Shown piece after piece: positions 1-6,348 of a DNA stretch of 9,016 nt. The notes below the pieces were generated by a model that worked only from the letters and a program-made list of their open reading frames with translations, was not told the DNA's origin and made no database searches. Source of the DNA: Bacteroidales bacterium (GTDB taxonomy: Bacteria; Bacteroidota; Bacteroidia; Bacteroidales; WCHB1-69); assembly GCA_012518765.1 (NCBI GenBank), contig JAAYRN010000319.1, positions 1 through 9,016 of the forward strand, given 5' to 3'. Position 1 is the first letter of the stretch. Every line of letters starts with the position of its first letter. Both the position numbers and the translations under genes were made by a program.

Positions 1-67
1 AAAGAAAGGCACTTTCAAGTGTTTGTTGCGTAGAAATACAAAACAAAGCATAAAGTGTCTTTTTTTT
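1..67 (+). terminator. Long A/T-flanked hairpin, probable terminator of an upstream gene
   Basis: Bases 1-15 pair with 52-66 over 15 consecutive positions, two of them G-U (4-63 and 9-58). The core is GGCACTTT against AAAGTGTC. A second inner stem is possible (22-27 TTTGTT with 42-47 AACAAA, extendable by two pairs past a bulged G48), leaving a loop of about 14 nt. The 3' arm runs into eight T residues (60-67), and the 5' arm starts in an A-rich stretch, so the element could also act on the opposite strand. This looks like an intrinsic terminator for a gene left of the window. The large loop and AT-rich outer stem are atypical, and the stem may extend beyond the window edge. Inference from base pairing only. 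Confidence 0.45.
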
Positions 68-98
68 ATGGGACATACATAGTTTTTTTGTAATTTTG
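65..98 (+). promoter_or_regulatory. Bacteroidota-type promoter for the C1 peptidase gene
   Basis: TAATTTTG at 91-98 matches the Bacteroidota -7 consensus TAnnTTTG exactly. The -33 element is weak: TTTATG at 65-70 lies at about the right distance (roughly 20-22 bp) but lacks the ideal TTTG. Transcription would begin near 104-106, giving a leader of about 20 nt. It directly abuts the T-run of the preceding hairpin, so the gene is probably expressed independently of its upstream neighbour. Confidence 0.5.
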
Positions 99-126
99 CA
101 GGGTTAACCATAAACACATATAAATA

Positions 127-1530
127 ATGAAGAATAACATAAAATTAATTATCGGAATAATTTGCTTAACGGGCTTACTAACAGCGAATGCACAGCAAAA
201 AAAAGGAGGCATAGACCCGCAAGTATTGCAAGAAATTCAACAATCGTATAAAAATACAACTCAAGATAAAGCCATACGAAATGCCATAGGCAGCAGCGAC
301 ATCAACAGGCTATCCACCAATAGCGAGCTTCCAGCTATGCCCGATACTTATTTTTCAAATAAAATAAATTTAAAAAGAATAACCAACCAGAAATCATCGG
401 GTAGGTGTTGGATATTTACAGGAATGAATGTATTTAGAGTAAAAATGATGCAAAAATATCCAATGGATAATTTTGAGTTTTCATCCAACTATCTTTTCTT
501 TTGGGATCAATTGGAAAAATCAAATTTGTTTTTACAAGCCATTATCGACACACGCACCAAAGAAATAACCGACAGAACGGTGGAATTTCTATTCAGAAAC
601 CCCATCAACGATGGAGGACAGTTTACAGGAGTTGTTGACTTGGTAACAAAATACGGAGTCGTTCCTCAAGCTGCTATGCCCGAAACTCATAGCAGCGAAA
701 ATACGGCACGTATGCGTTATTTGATTTCCTTGAAATTAAGGGAATTTGGCTTAGAATTGCGTGAAATGGGAGCAAAAAAAGGTACTACTGAAACTCAGTT
801 GAAACAAAAGAAAACAGAAATGTTATCAACCATTTACCGCATGTTGGTTCTTAATTTGGGAGTTCCACCTACCACATTTACTTGGACTCTAAAAGACGGA
901 AGCGGAAAACCAATCTCTACCAAAGAATATACGCCCCTGTCGTTTTATAAAGAATTTGTAAACGAAGATTTAAGTACATACATTATGTTTATGAACGATC
1001 CTACTCGTGAATATTACAAAGTGTATGAAGTGGAATACGGACGCCATGTATACGATGGAAATAACTGGAAATACATCAATCTGCCTATGGAAGACATTAA
1101 AGAAATAGCCATAGCATCTATCAAAGACAGTACTTGTATGTATTTTTCATGCGATGTAGGCAAATTTTACAATCGTAGCAAAAGTACGTTAGACTTAGAT
1201 AATTACGATTATTCTTCCTTGATGGGTGTAGATTTTACTATGGATAAAAAACAACGCATACAAACTTTTGCCAGTAGCTCGGCACATGCCATGAATTTGG
1301 TAGGTGTTGATTTAGATGAAAATGGAAAATCAATCAAATGGTTGATTGAAAATAGCTGGGGTAATATAGGTTATAAAGGCTTGCTGATTATGACCGATGA
1401 ATGGTTTGGTGAATATATGTTCCGCCTTGTAGTGGAGGAAAAATATATTAAAAAAGATATTTTAAACATATTAAAACAAAAGCCCATCAAACTTCCGCCC
1501 TGGGATCCTATGTTTGCTCCTGAGCTGTAG
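127..1530 (+). CDS. Secreted C1-family cysteine peptidase (bleomycin hydrolase / aminopeptidase C type)
   Basis: This papain-fold thiol peptidase of the bleomycin hydrolase/PepC family should trim peptides from their N-terminus. All catalytic positions are visible. The oxyanion Gln88 and nucleophile Cys94 lie in NQKSSGRCWIF (87-97). His387 lies in SAHAMNLVGVD, and Asn409 lies in WLIENSWGN. The length of 467 aa fits the family. Residues 1-22 form a signal peptide (basic start, hydrophobic core, ANA before QQ), so the mature enzyme should be exported to the periplasm or beyond, unlike the cytosolic PepC of Firmicutes. The C-terminus ends PPWDPMFAPEL; in this family the C-terminal tail sits in the active-site cleft and confers aminopeptidase behaviour. 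No Shine-Dalgarno precedes ATG 127; the start is set by the signal peptide. The gene appears to stand alone, with its own promoter upstream and another promoter-like box after it. The family call is firm; the exact substrate is unknown. Confidence 0.92.
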   Translation: MKNNIKLIIGIICLTGLLTANAQQKKGGIDPQVLQEIQQSYKNTTQDKAIRNAIGSSDINRLSTNSELPAMPDTYFSNKINLKRITNQKSSGRCWIFTGMNVFRVKMMQKYPMDNFEFSSNYLFFWDQLEKSNLFLQAIIDTRTKEITDRTVEFLFRNPINDGGQFTGVVDLVTKYGVVPQAAMPETHSSENTARMRYLISLKLREFGLELREMGAKKGTTETQLKQKKTEMLSTIYRMLVLNLGVPPTTFTWTLKDGSGKPISTKEYTPLSFYKEFVNEDLSTYIMFMNDPTREYYKVYEVEYGRHVYDGNNWKYINLPMEDIKEIAIASIKDSTCMYFSCDVGKFYNRSKSTLDLDNYDYSSLMGVDFTMDKKQRIQTFASSSAHAMNLVGVDLDENGKSIKWLIENSWGNIGYKGLLIMTDEWFGEYMFRLVVEEKYIKKDILNILKQKPIKLPPWDPMFAPEL

Positions 1531-1558
1531 AAAAAAAAAGTTGTCGTTTTTGAAAAAC

Positions 1559-1593
1559 TTTACGCATTTACATATAAAAAAAATATATTTTTG
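1559..1593 (+). promoter_or_regulatory. Promoter-like box ahead of the ORF3-like/miaA pair
   Basis: TATTTTTG at 1586-1593 matches the -7 consensus TAnnTTTG. The -33 element is poor (TTTA at 1559-1562, about 23 bp upstream). Transcription would start around 1600, leaving only about 12 nt before ATG 1612. The region is very A/T-rich, so a chance match is possible. Confidence 0.35.
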
Positions 1594-1611
1594 TAAAAAA
1601 GAACAACGATT

Positions 1612-2199
1612 ATGTATGTATATAAATTTAGACTGTTATTTGATGACGTAGAGGACTTTGTAAGAGATTATGAAATTCTGGCAAAGCAAACATTTAAAGA
1701 TTTTCATCAGTGTATCATAGATAGTATACAAGGCTTAAATCCAGAAGAATTAGCTTCTTTTTATATTTGCGACCGAAAATGGAACAAACGTAATGAAATT
1801 ACACTCATGGATATGTCAATAGACCAAGATGACGAGGAAGAAGAATTGAGGGATGAAGAAGAGGGCGAAGTACAACCTACCATCACCATGGACGAAGCCC
1901 GAATTAGCGATTTTATAGACGATCCTCATCAACGTATTATTTACGAACACGATTTTCTGAATATTCGAACTTTTTACATTGAATTGCTAAAATCTTACGA
2001 AGCAAAACCCGATAAAACATATCCCGTTTGTATACATTCATCCGCAGAACTTCCTCTAAAGTATACTGTTCAAATGGCTGCTAATGAGCTTTTACAAGAA
2101 GAAAATTCGTTAAATCTATTAAAAGATGACGAAGACGATGAGGTTTATTACGACGAAAGCGAATTGGAAGGTTTTAACTCCGATTTTGAAAATATTTAA
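1612..2199 (+). CDS. Acidic pRiA4b ORF-3-like protein (IS1096 passenger TnpR-like family)
   Basis: The 195-aa sequence resembles the pRiA4b ORF-3-like family, often labelled 'IS1096 element passenger TnpR family'. Family-like segments are YKFRLLFDDVEDFVRDYE near the N-terminus, FYICDRKWNKRNEITLMDM (50-68) and QRIIYEHDFLNIRTFYIEL (107-125). Two strongly acidic tracts, about 71-86 and 172-192, flank the second half and make the protein highly negative. There is no signal peptide or membrane segment, so it should be cytosolic. Its biochemical role is not established, and the transposon-derived name should not be taken literally: no transposase or terminal repeats are visible. The stop codon lies 16 bp before the GTG of miaA on the same strand, so the two are probably co-transcribed. 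The family call is from remembered motifs, and the function is unknown. Confidence 0.72.
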   Translation: MYVYKFRLLFDDVEDFVRDYEILAKQTFKDFHQCIIDSIQGLNPEELASFYICDRKWNKRNEITLMDMSIDQDDEEEELRDEEEGEVQPTITMDEARISDFIDDPHQRIIYEHDFLNIRTFYIELLKSYEAKPDKTYPVCIHSSAELPLKYTVQMAANELLQEENSLNLLKDDEDDEVYYDESELEGFNSDFENI

Positions 2200-2215
2200 T
2201 CCGTAAATCCAAAAC

Positions 2216-3103
2216 GTGTCTACAGAAAAAACATTAATTGTTATAACGGGACCTACGGCTTCGGGGAAAACGGATTTAAGCATACGCTTAGCACAACATT
2301 TTGATACATATATTATTTCTGCTGACTCAAGGCAGTTTTATCGAGAAATGACCATAGGTACAGCCGTGCCTACACAAGAAGAACTAAAGCAAATAAAACA
2401 TTATTTTATACAGCACATATCCATACACGATTACTACAATGTGTATAAATATGAAATGGATGCTTTATCGGTAATAAAAGAAGTTTTTAAAGAAAAAAAT
2501 ACACTCATAGTTTGTGGTGGAAGTGGTTTATACATAGATGCTTTATGCTACGGTATAGACGACTTGCCAGACCCTGACCCCGTGTTAAGAAATACATTGC
2601 ACAAAGATATAACCGAAGGTAGGTATGAGGAGTTATTAAAACAATTACAAATACTTGATCCTGAGTATTATGATTTTGTAGATAAAAACAACACACAGCG
2701 TGTTTTGCGAGCCTTAGAAGTATGTATACTTACCGGAAAAACCTACTCATCTCAACGCAAGCAACAAACTAAAAAACGAGATTTTAATATCATAAAATAC
2801 TGCATAGATATGTCCCGCGAAGTGTTGTATCAACGCATCAATCAACGAACCGATCAAATGATGGAAAATGGATGGTTGGAGGAGGCAAAAACACTCTATC
2901 CATTCCGAAAAACAAATGCACTCAATACGGTTGGATACAAAGAATTATTTCTTTATTTTGATGGTAAATGCACCTTAGAGCAAAGTATTACAGATATAAA
3001 AACCCATACACGTCGCTATGCCAAACGGCAAATAACATGGTTTAAAAGAGATCATAGTTATCAATGGTTGTCCTCCGATGAAATCTTAAAAAAACACATA
3101 TAA
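2216..3103 (+). CDS. miaA: tRNA dimethylallyltransferase MiaA
   Basis: MiaA transfers the dimethylallyl group from DMAPP to N6 of A37 in tRNAs reading UNN codons (i6A37), in the cytosol. The P-loop GPTASGKT is at residues 12-19, the DSRQ motif carrying the proposed catalytic Asp at 37-40, and GGSGLY at 101-106 (Ser where E. coli has Thr). Further motifs are QRVLRALEVC (161-170), NTVGYKEL (237-244) and the C-terminal RRYAKRQITWFKRD (266-279). The length of 295 aa is normal. The GTAKP segment of enterobacterial MiaA reads GTAVP (48-52) here, a substitution I regard as lineage variation. The start is GTG 2216: an in-frame TAA at 2204-2206 excludes anything further upstream, and the P-loop leaves no room for a later start. 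No Shine-Dalgarno is visible. It is probably translated from the same mRNA as the preceding ORF3-like gene. Confidence 0.96.
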   Translation: MSTEKTLIVITGPTASGKTDLSIRLAQHFDTYIISADSRQFYREMTIGTAVPTQEELKQIKHYFIQHISIHDYYNVYKYEMDALSVIKEVFKEKNTLIVCGGSGLYIDALCYGIDDLPDPDPVLRNTLHKDITEGRYEELLKQLQILDPEYYDFVDKNNTQRVLRALEVCILTGKTYSSQRKQQTKKRDFNIIKYCIDMSREVLYQRINQRTDQMMENGWLEEAKTLYPFRKTNALNTVGYKELFLYFDGKCTLEQSITDIKTHTRRYAKRQITWFKRDHSYQWLSSDEILKKHI

Positions 3104-3299
3104 AACACTGATAAATAAGAACTACCATGATATTGAAATTAATGTTTGTGCTTTAAAAATAGTTGGCTTAGTATTTGTACATCCAATTGTTTGTTTGTTT
3201 CGACATATAAAAGAAAAAACAAGTATCTTTGCATCTTATAATTAAAAAAAATAAATGTTTTAAAGTTTTGCATTTGAGCAATTTATATAAATATATACC
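3104..3299. other. Intergenic region between miaA and the outer-membrane barrel gene
   Basis: These 196 bp hold no credible gene. Visible items are a 9-codon ORF at 3127-3156 (reading MILKLMFVL), short TTTG-like tandem units at 3186-3201, a promoter-like box at 3224-3231 and an A/T-rich leader. The 10-mer TACCATGATA occurs at 3123-3132 and again across the real start at 3296-3305. I found no convincing hairpin terminator for miaA. Confidence 0.6.
3194..3231 (+). promoter_or_regulatory. Bacteroidota-type promoter for the outer-membrane barrel cluster
   Basis: TATCTTTG at 3224-3231 is an exact TAnnTTTG -7 box. Upstream, the tandem units TTTG (3190-3193, 3194-3197) and TTTC (3198-3201) offer candidate -33 elements. 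The TTTC at 22 bp is best spaced, and the nearest true TTTG is 26 bp away. Transcription from about 3237-3239 would give a leader of about 60 nt before ATG 3300 and could serve the cluster to at least 7554. Confidence 0.5.
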
Positions 3300-5843
3300 A
3301 TGATAATATTTAATATTTTCCTAAAAAAACATCACACCCTATTATTAGTAATTTTATTAGCTTCCTTGATGAGTGTAACAGCCCAAGAAAAACTAAGTAT
3401 ACAAGCACGTACACTTGTAACCTCAAACACAGGAGTTATTGCATGTTCTATCATAGATGAAGACGGTCAAGCACTTGAATATGCCACAGTTACGGTGTTT
3501 AGCTTAAAAGATTCATCCATGGTAACGGGAGCTATAACCAATGCAAGAGGTATTTGTTTGATAGATAAAGTTCCGTGGGGAAGTTATTATTTACGAATAA
3601 GTTATATAGGCTATGCTAATAAATATGTGAATAACATTACCCTAACGGTTAAAAACCCTATTTATCAGTTAACAAAACAAAAGATTATGCCCGGACAACA
3701 AATGATAGAAGGAGTAACGGTTAGGGCGGAAAAAGAGATGATACAGACTAACTTAGATAAAAAAGTTTTCAATGTTGATAAAAATATAACCTCCGAAGGG
3801 GCTACTTGCTTAGAAGTATTAGAAAATATACCTTCGGTAGATGTGGATGTGGAAGGAAATGTATCGCTCAGAGGCAGTCAAAGTGTAACCATATTGGTTG
3901 ACAATCGCCCAACTCATTTAACCTTAGACCAAATACCATCGGGTATGGTAGAGAGTATTGAGTTGATAACTAATCCTTCAGCTCGTTATGAACCCGATGG
4001 CGTATCTGGTATTATCAATGTGGTATTGAAAAAAACAAAAGAAAAAGGTTTTAACGGTATGATAACCGTAGGTTCGGGAGCAAGCAATTTAGATTCAACT
4101 TTTTTCTTCGGTAAAAACAACCTATCGGCAAATGTAAACTATCGCTACAACAAGGTAAATGTATTTGCTAATTATAATTTTAGAATGATGAATCGCAATA
4201 ATTACAATACATTAGATAGAGCTTCTGTATTCAATAACGATACCAATCGATTTTATCAAATGTCGCGAAGCAGGGGCGAATTTATGTCTCACAACATCCG
4301 TACAGGATTGGACTATTATCTAAACAAGAAAAACACCCTGTCGCTAAATCTTAATTTCTCAAAATTTGAACGCTTACATCGCTCAAACTCCGATAGTCGT
4401 TCAAGTTTTAATAATATAGATACAGCTGATAAAGAGTATATTTTAGATAGTAGAAGGGAATTTGCGAACTATAATTTGAGTTCAAATATTTTTTATAAAC
4501 ATGATTTTAATAAAAAAGGACAAGAACTAACCGCCAGTGTGTATTATACCCGTATGTGGGGTGGTAATGAATTGGAAGGACTTGAAACATACAGTATTCC
4601 CTCCGACAGAGAGGATTTTATCAATAAAACTGTAACCCTTAGCGACAATCATTTTGTTACCGCTCAAGTTGACTTTGTTACTCCCGTAGGCAATGGCGGA
4701 CGTATAGAAACTGGCTATAAACTCACGTCCCGATTTACAGACCAAGAATACCATCAATACATAGGAAGTAAAGAAGACAATTTGATAGAAAGTGCTTCGG
4801 ATGCAAATAACTATAATTATAACGAGTATATAAATGCTCTTTATTTTATTTATTCCAATACAATCAGAGAGAAGTTTAAGTATCAAGTAGGTTTACGTGG
4901 TGAGCTGGCTAACAATACATTTTATTTGAAAAATATAGATACCACAAGCCGAAGTATATATCCTCATTTGTTTCCAACCTTACATTTGGTGTATGAGTTT
5001 AACGAAAAACATTCCATTTTTCTAAGTTACAGTATGCGGGTACAGCGTCCGAATATTTTCCAATTAAATCCGTATGTAAACAATTCGGATAGATTTAATT
5101 TGTCAAAAGGAAATCCAAGCCTTAAACCTGAATTGACTAATTCGGTGGAGCTTGGTTATCAGTATTATACAGAAAAATCGAGTGTAACAACCAACGTATT
5201 TTATCGTCATCGCTATCAGATGATTAGCAGGTATACCGAATTGTTAAACGATTCGGTTAGTTTAACCTCTTATCAAAACTTCAATCAAGCACAGTCTTAT
5301 GGAATAGAATTAAATTATGCTCAAACTATTTTTAAATGGTGGCGTGCCAATATCAACGGAAGTTTTTATCAAACGCTGATAGATAGCACTCAGGGAATGG
5401 ATATGATAGACCCCAATTTAATGAAAGATTGGAGCTGGAATGTAAGGGGAATGTTTAGTTTTATTTTACCTAAGGATTTTGATATTCAGCTTACAGCAAG
5501 CTATCGTTCGCCTATGCTAACCACAGGTAGCATGGGTGGATTTGGATGGGGCGGAGGTAGTGGTCAAGGACGCATGGAAGAACAATGGGTGATGGATATA
5601 GGATTTAAAAAAATGTTCTTGAAAAAAACACTGACTTTGAGTGTGCGCGTGAGCGATATATTTGCCAGTCGTACAAGTAGAATCAATACATTTGGACACA
5701 ACGAAATGAGTAGTTTCGACACCTATAGTTTTCGTAAAAATGATAGTCGACAATTATTTATATCTTTGTCGTATAGAATAAACAACTATCGTCCAAAACG
5801 AGTTAACTACAACAACGAAATGGAGGATTATTACTACGAGTAA
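3300..5843 (+). CDS. TonB-dependent-receptor-like outer-membrane beta-barrel protein (OMP_b-brl_3 type)
   Basis: This 847-aa outer-membrane protein has three visible parts. An N-terminal signal peptide ends near VTA|Q (28/29). A carboxypeptidase-regulatory-like beta domain spans about 47-118 (IIDEDGQALEYATVTVF … GSYYLRISYIGY). A plug-like domain spans about 155-245 (VFNVDKNITSEGATCLEVLENIP, SLRGSQSVTILVDNRP, VESIELITNPSARYEPDGVSGIINVVLKK). A long beta-barrel with alternating aromatic/polar strands follows, including RVQRPNIFQLNPY and SKGNPSLKPELTNSVELGY. The last strand (QLFISLSYRIN) is followed by a short Tyr/Asn/acid-rich tail. A glycine-rich stretch (743-757) sits in the barrel near the C-terminus. 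The family resembles TonB-dependent receptors, but the ligand is unknown and a SusC-type role is not supported because no SusD follows. The stop codon is 3 bp before the lipoprotein gene, which implies one mRNA. No Shine-Dalgarno is seen; the start is chosen from the signal peptide. Confidence 0.88.
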   Translation: MIIFNIFLKKHHTLLLVILLASLMSVTAQEKLSIQARTLVTSNTGVIACSIIDEDGQALEYATVTVFSLKDSSMVTGAITNARGICLIDKVPWGSYYLRISYIGYANKYVNNITLTVKNPIYQLTKQKIMPGQQMIEGVTVRAEKEMIQTNLDKKVFNVDKNITSEGATCLEVLENIPSVDVDVEGNVSLRGSQSVTILVDNRPTHLTLDQIPSGMVESIELITNPSARYEPDGVSGIINVVLKKTKEKGFNGMITVGSGASNLDSTFFFGKNNLSANVNYRYNKVNVFANYNFRMMNRNNYNTLDRASVFNNDTNRFYQMSRSRGEFMSHNIRTGLDYYLNKKNTLSLNLNFSKFERLHRSNSDSRSSFNNIDTADKEYILDSRREFANYNLSSNIFYKHDFNKKGQELTASVYYTRMWGGNELEGLETYSIPSDREDFINKTVTLSDNHFVTAQVDFVTPVGNGGRIETGYKLTSRFTDQEYHQYIGSKEDNLIESASDANNYNYNEYINALYFIYSNTIREKFKYQVGLRGELANNTFYLKNIDTTSRSIYPHLFPTLHLVYEFNEKHSIFLSYSMRVQRPNIFQLNPYVNNSDRFNLSKGNPSLKPELTNSVELGYQYYTEKSSVTTNVFYRHRYQMISRYTELLNDSVSLTSYQNFNQAQSYGIELNYAQTIFKWWRANINGSFYQTLIDSTQGMDMIDPNLMKDWSWNVRGMFSFILPKDFDIQLTASYRSPMLTTGSMGGFGWGGGSGQGRMEEQWVMDIGFKKMFLKKTLTLSVRVSDIFASRTSRINTFGHNEMSSFDTYSFRKNDSRQLFISLSYRINNYRPKRVNYNNEMEDYYYE

Positions 5844-5846
5844 AGA

Positions 5847-6335
5847 ATGAAAGCAAAAATATTTTATATGGTTTTGATAATTAGCATAATAAATGTAATG
5901 CTAATGTATTCTTGTCAAGAAATAAAACCGTATCCTATCGTTCCTTATATTGAATATCGAGATTTTAAAAAGATAGATAATGGCACAGGAATAGACGATA
6001 AAGGAATTTTATATATTTATTTTACCGATGGAGATGGAAACATAGGAGTCAAAGATAATGAGCCAGATTCTACGTACAATTTTTTCATGAATTACTACGA
6101 AAAACAAGAGGGGAATTGGGTAAAAATAGATTTTCCAAGTTGTGCTAATTTTCGCCTACCTATGATAAATACTTCCAAAGAACCACAATCTTTAGAAGGT
6201 GTGTTGGAATTGGAAGTATTTTTTAACAATCCTATTTCTCCATACGATACCATTCAATTTGAATGCTGGTTATTTGATAGAGATAATCACGAAAGCAATC
6301 ATATTTTTACGCCCGCTATTGTTGTAAGAAAATAA
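5847..6335 (+). CDS. Small lipoprotein of unknown function with a DGDGNIG motif
   Basis: This 162-aa protein has a short hydrophobic leader ending at Cys23 (LMYSC). That fits the relaxed lipobox of Bacteroidota, so it is probably lipidated by Lgt and cleaved by signal peptidase II. The mature part is beta-rich. It has ILYIYFTDGDGNIGV (54-68), where D61, D63 and N65 could form a calcium-binding-like loop, although only a short turn is visible. It ends with a strand-rich segment resembling an Ig-like fold (DTIQFECWLFDRDNHESN). Cys99 and Cys140 could form a disulfide. I recognise this as a common Bacteroidota lipoprotein type but know no function. It starts 3 bp after the barrel gene and ends 13 bp before the muramidase gene, so translation is likely coupled. 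A role as periplasmic partner of the barrel is only an inference from position. Confidence 0.75.
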   Translation: MKAKIFYMVLIISIINVMLMYSCQEIKPYPIVPYIEYRDFKKIDNGTGIDDKGILYIYFTDGDGNIGVKDNEPDSTYNFFMNYYEKQEGNWVKIDFPSCANFRLPMINTSKEPQSLEGVLELEVFFNNPISPYDTIQFECWLFDRDNHESNHIFTPAIVVRK

Positions 6336-6348
6336 AACTTAATGATTT

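Noticed and set aside
1537..1561. AAAGTT…AACTTT inverted repeat after the C1 peptidase as a terminator
   Set aside because: Only six A/T-rich pairs, an alternative overlapping pairing, and no T-run afterwards; too weak to call.
1612..2199. A transposon or insertion sequence suggested by the IS1096-passenger family name
   Set aside because: No transposase, terminal inverted repeats or target duplications were seen, and the gene is embedded in front of a housekeeping gene.
2263..2293. miaA start downstream of GTG 2216
   Set aside because: Any later start would remove the P-loop at residues 12-19, and upstream starts are blocked by TAA at 2204-2206.
4527..4886. 119-codon open frame on the minus strand inside the barrel gene
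   Set aside because: It lies wholly antisense to a strongly supported outer-membrane barrel gene and has no recognisable domain. Long antisense frames arise readily opposite such coding sequence.
5517..5753. 78-codon minus-strand frame opposite the end of the barrel gene
   Set aside because: Its Thr/Ser/His-rich translation is what the reverse complement of the Gly-rich barrel segment gives; no promoter or family resemblance.
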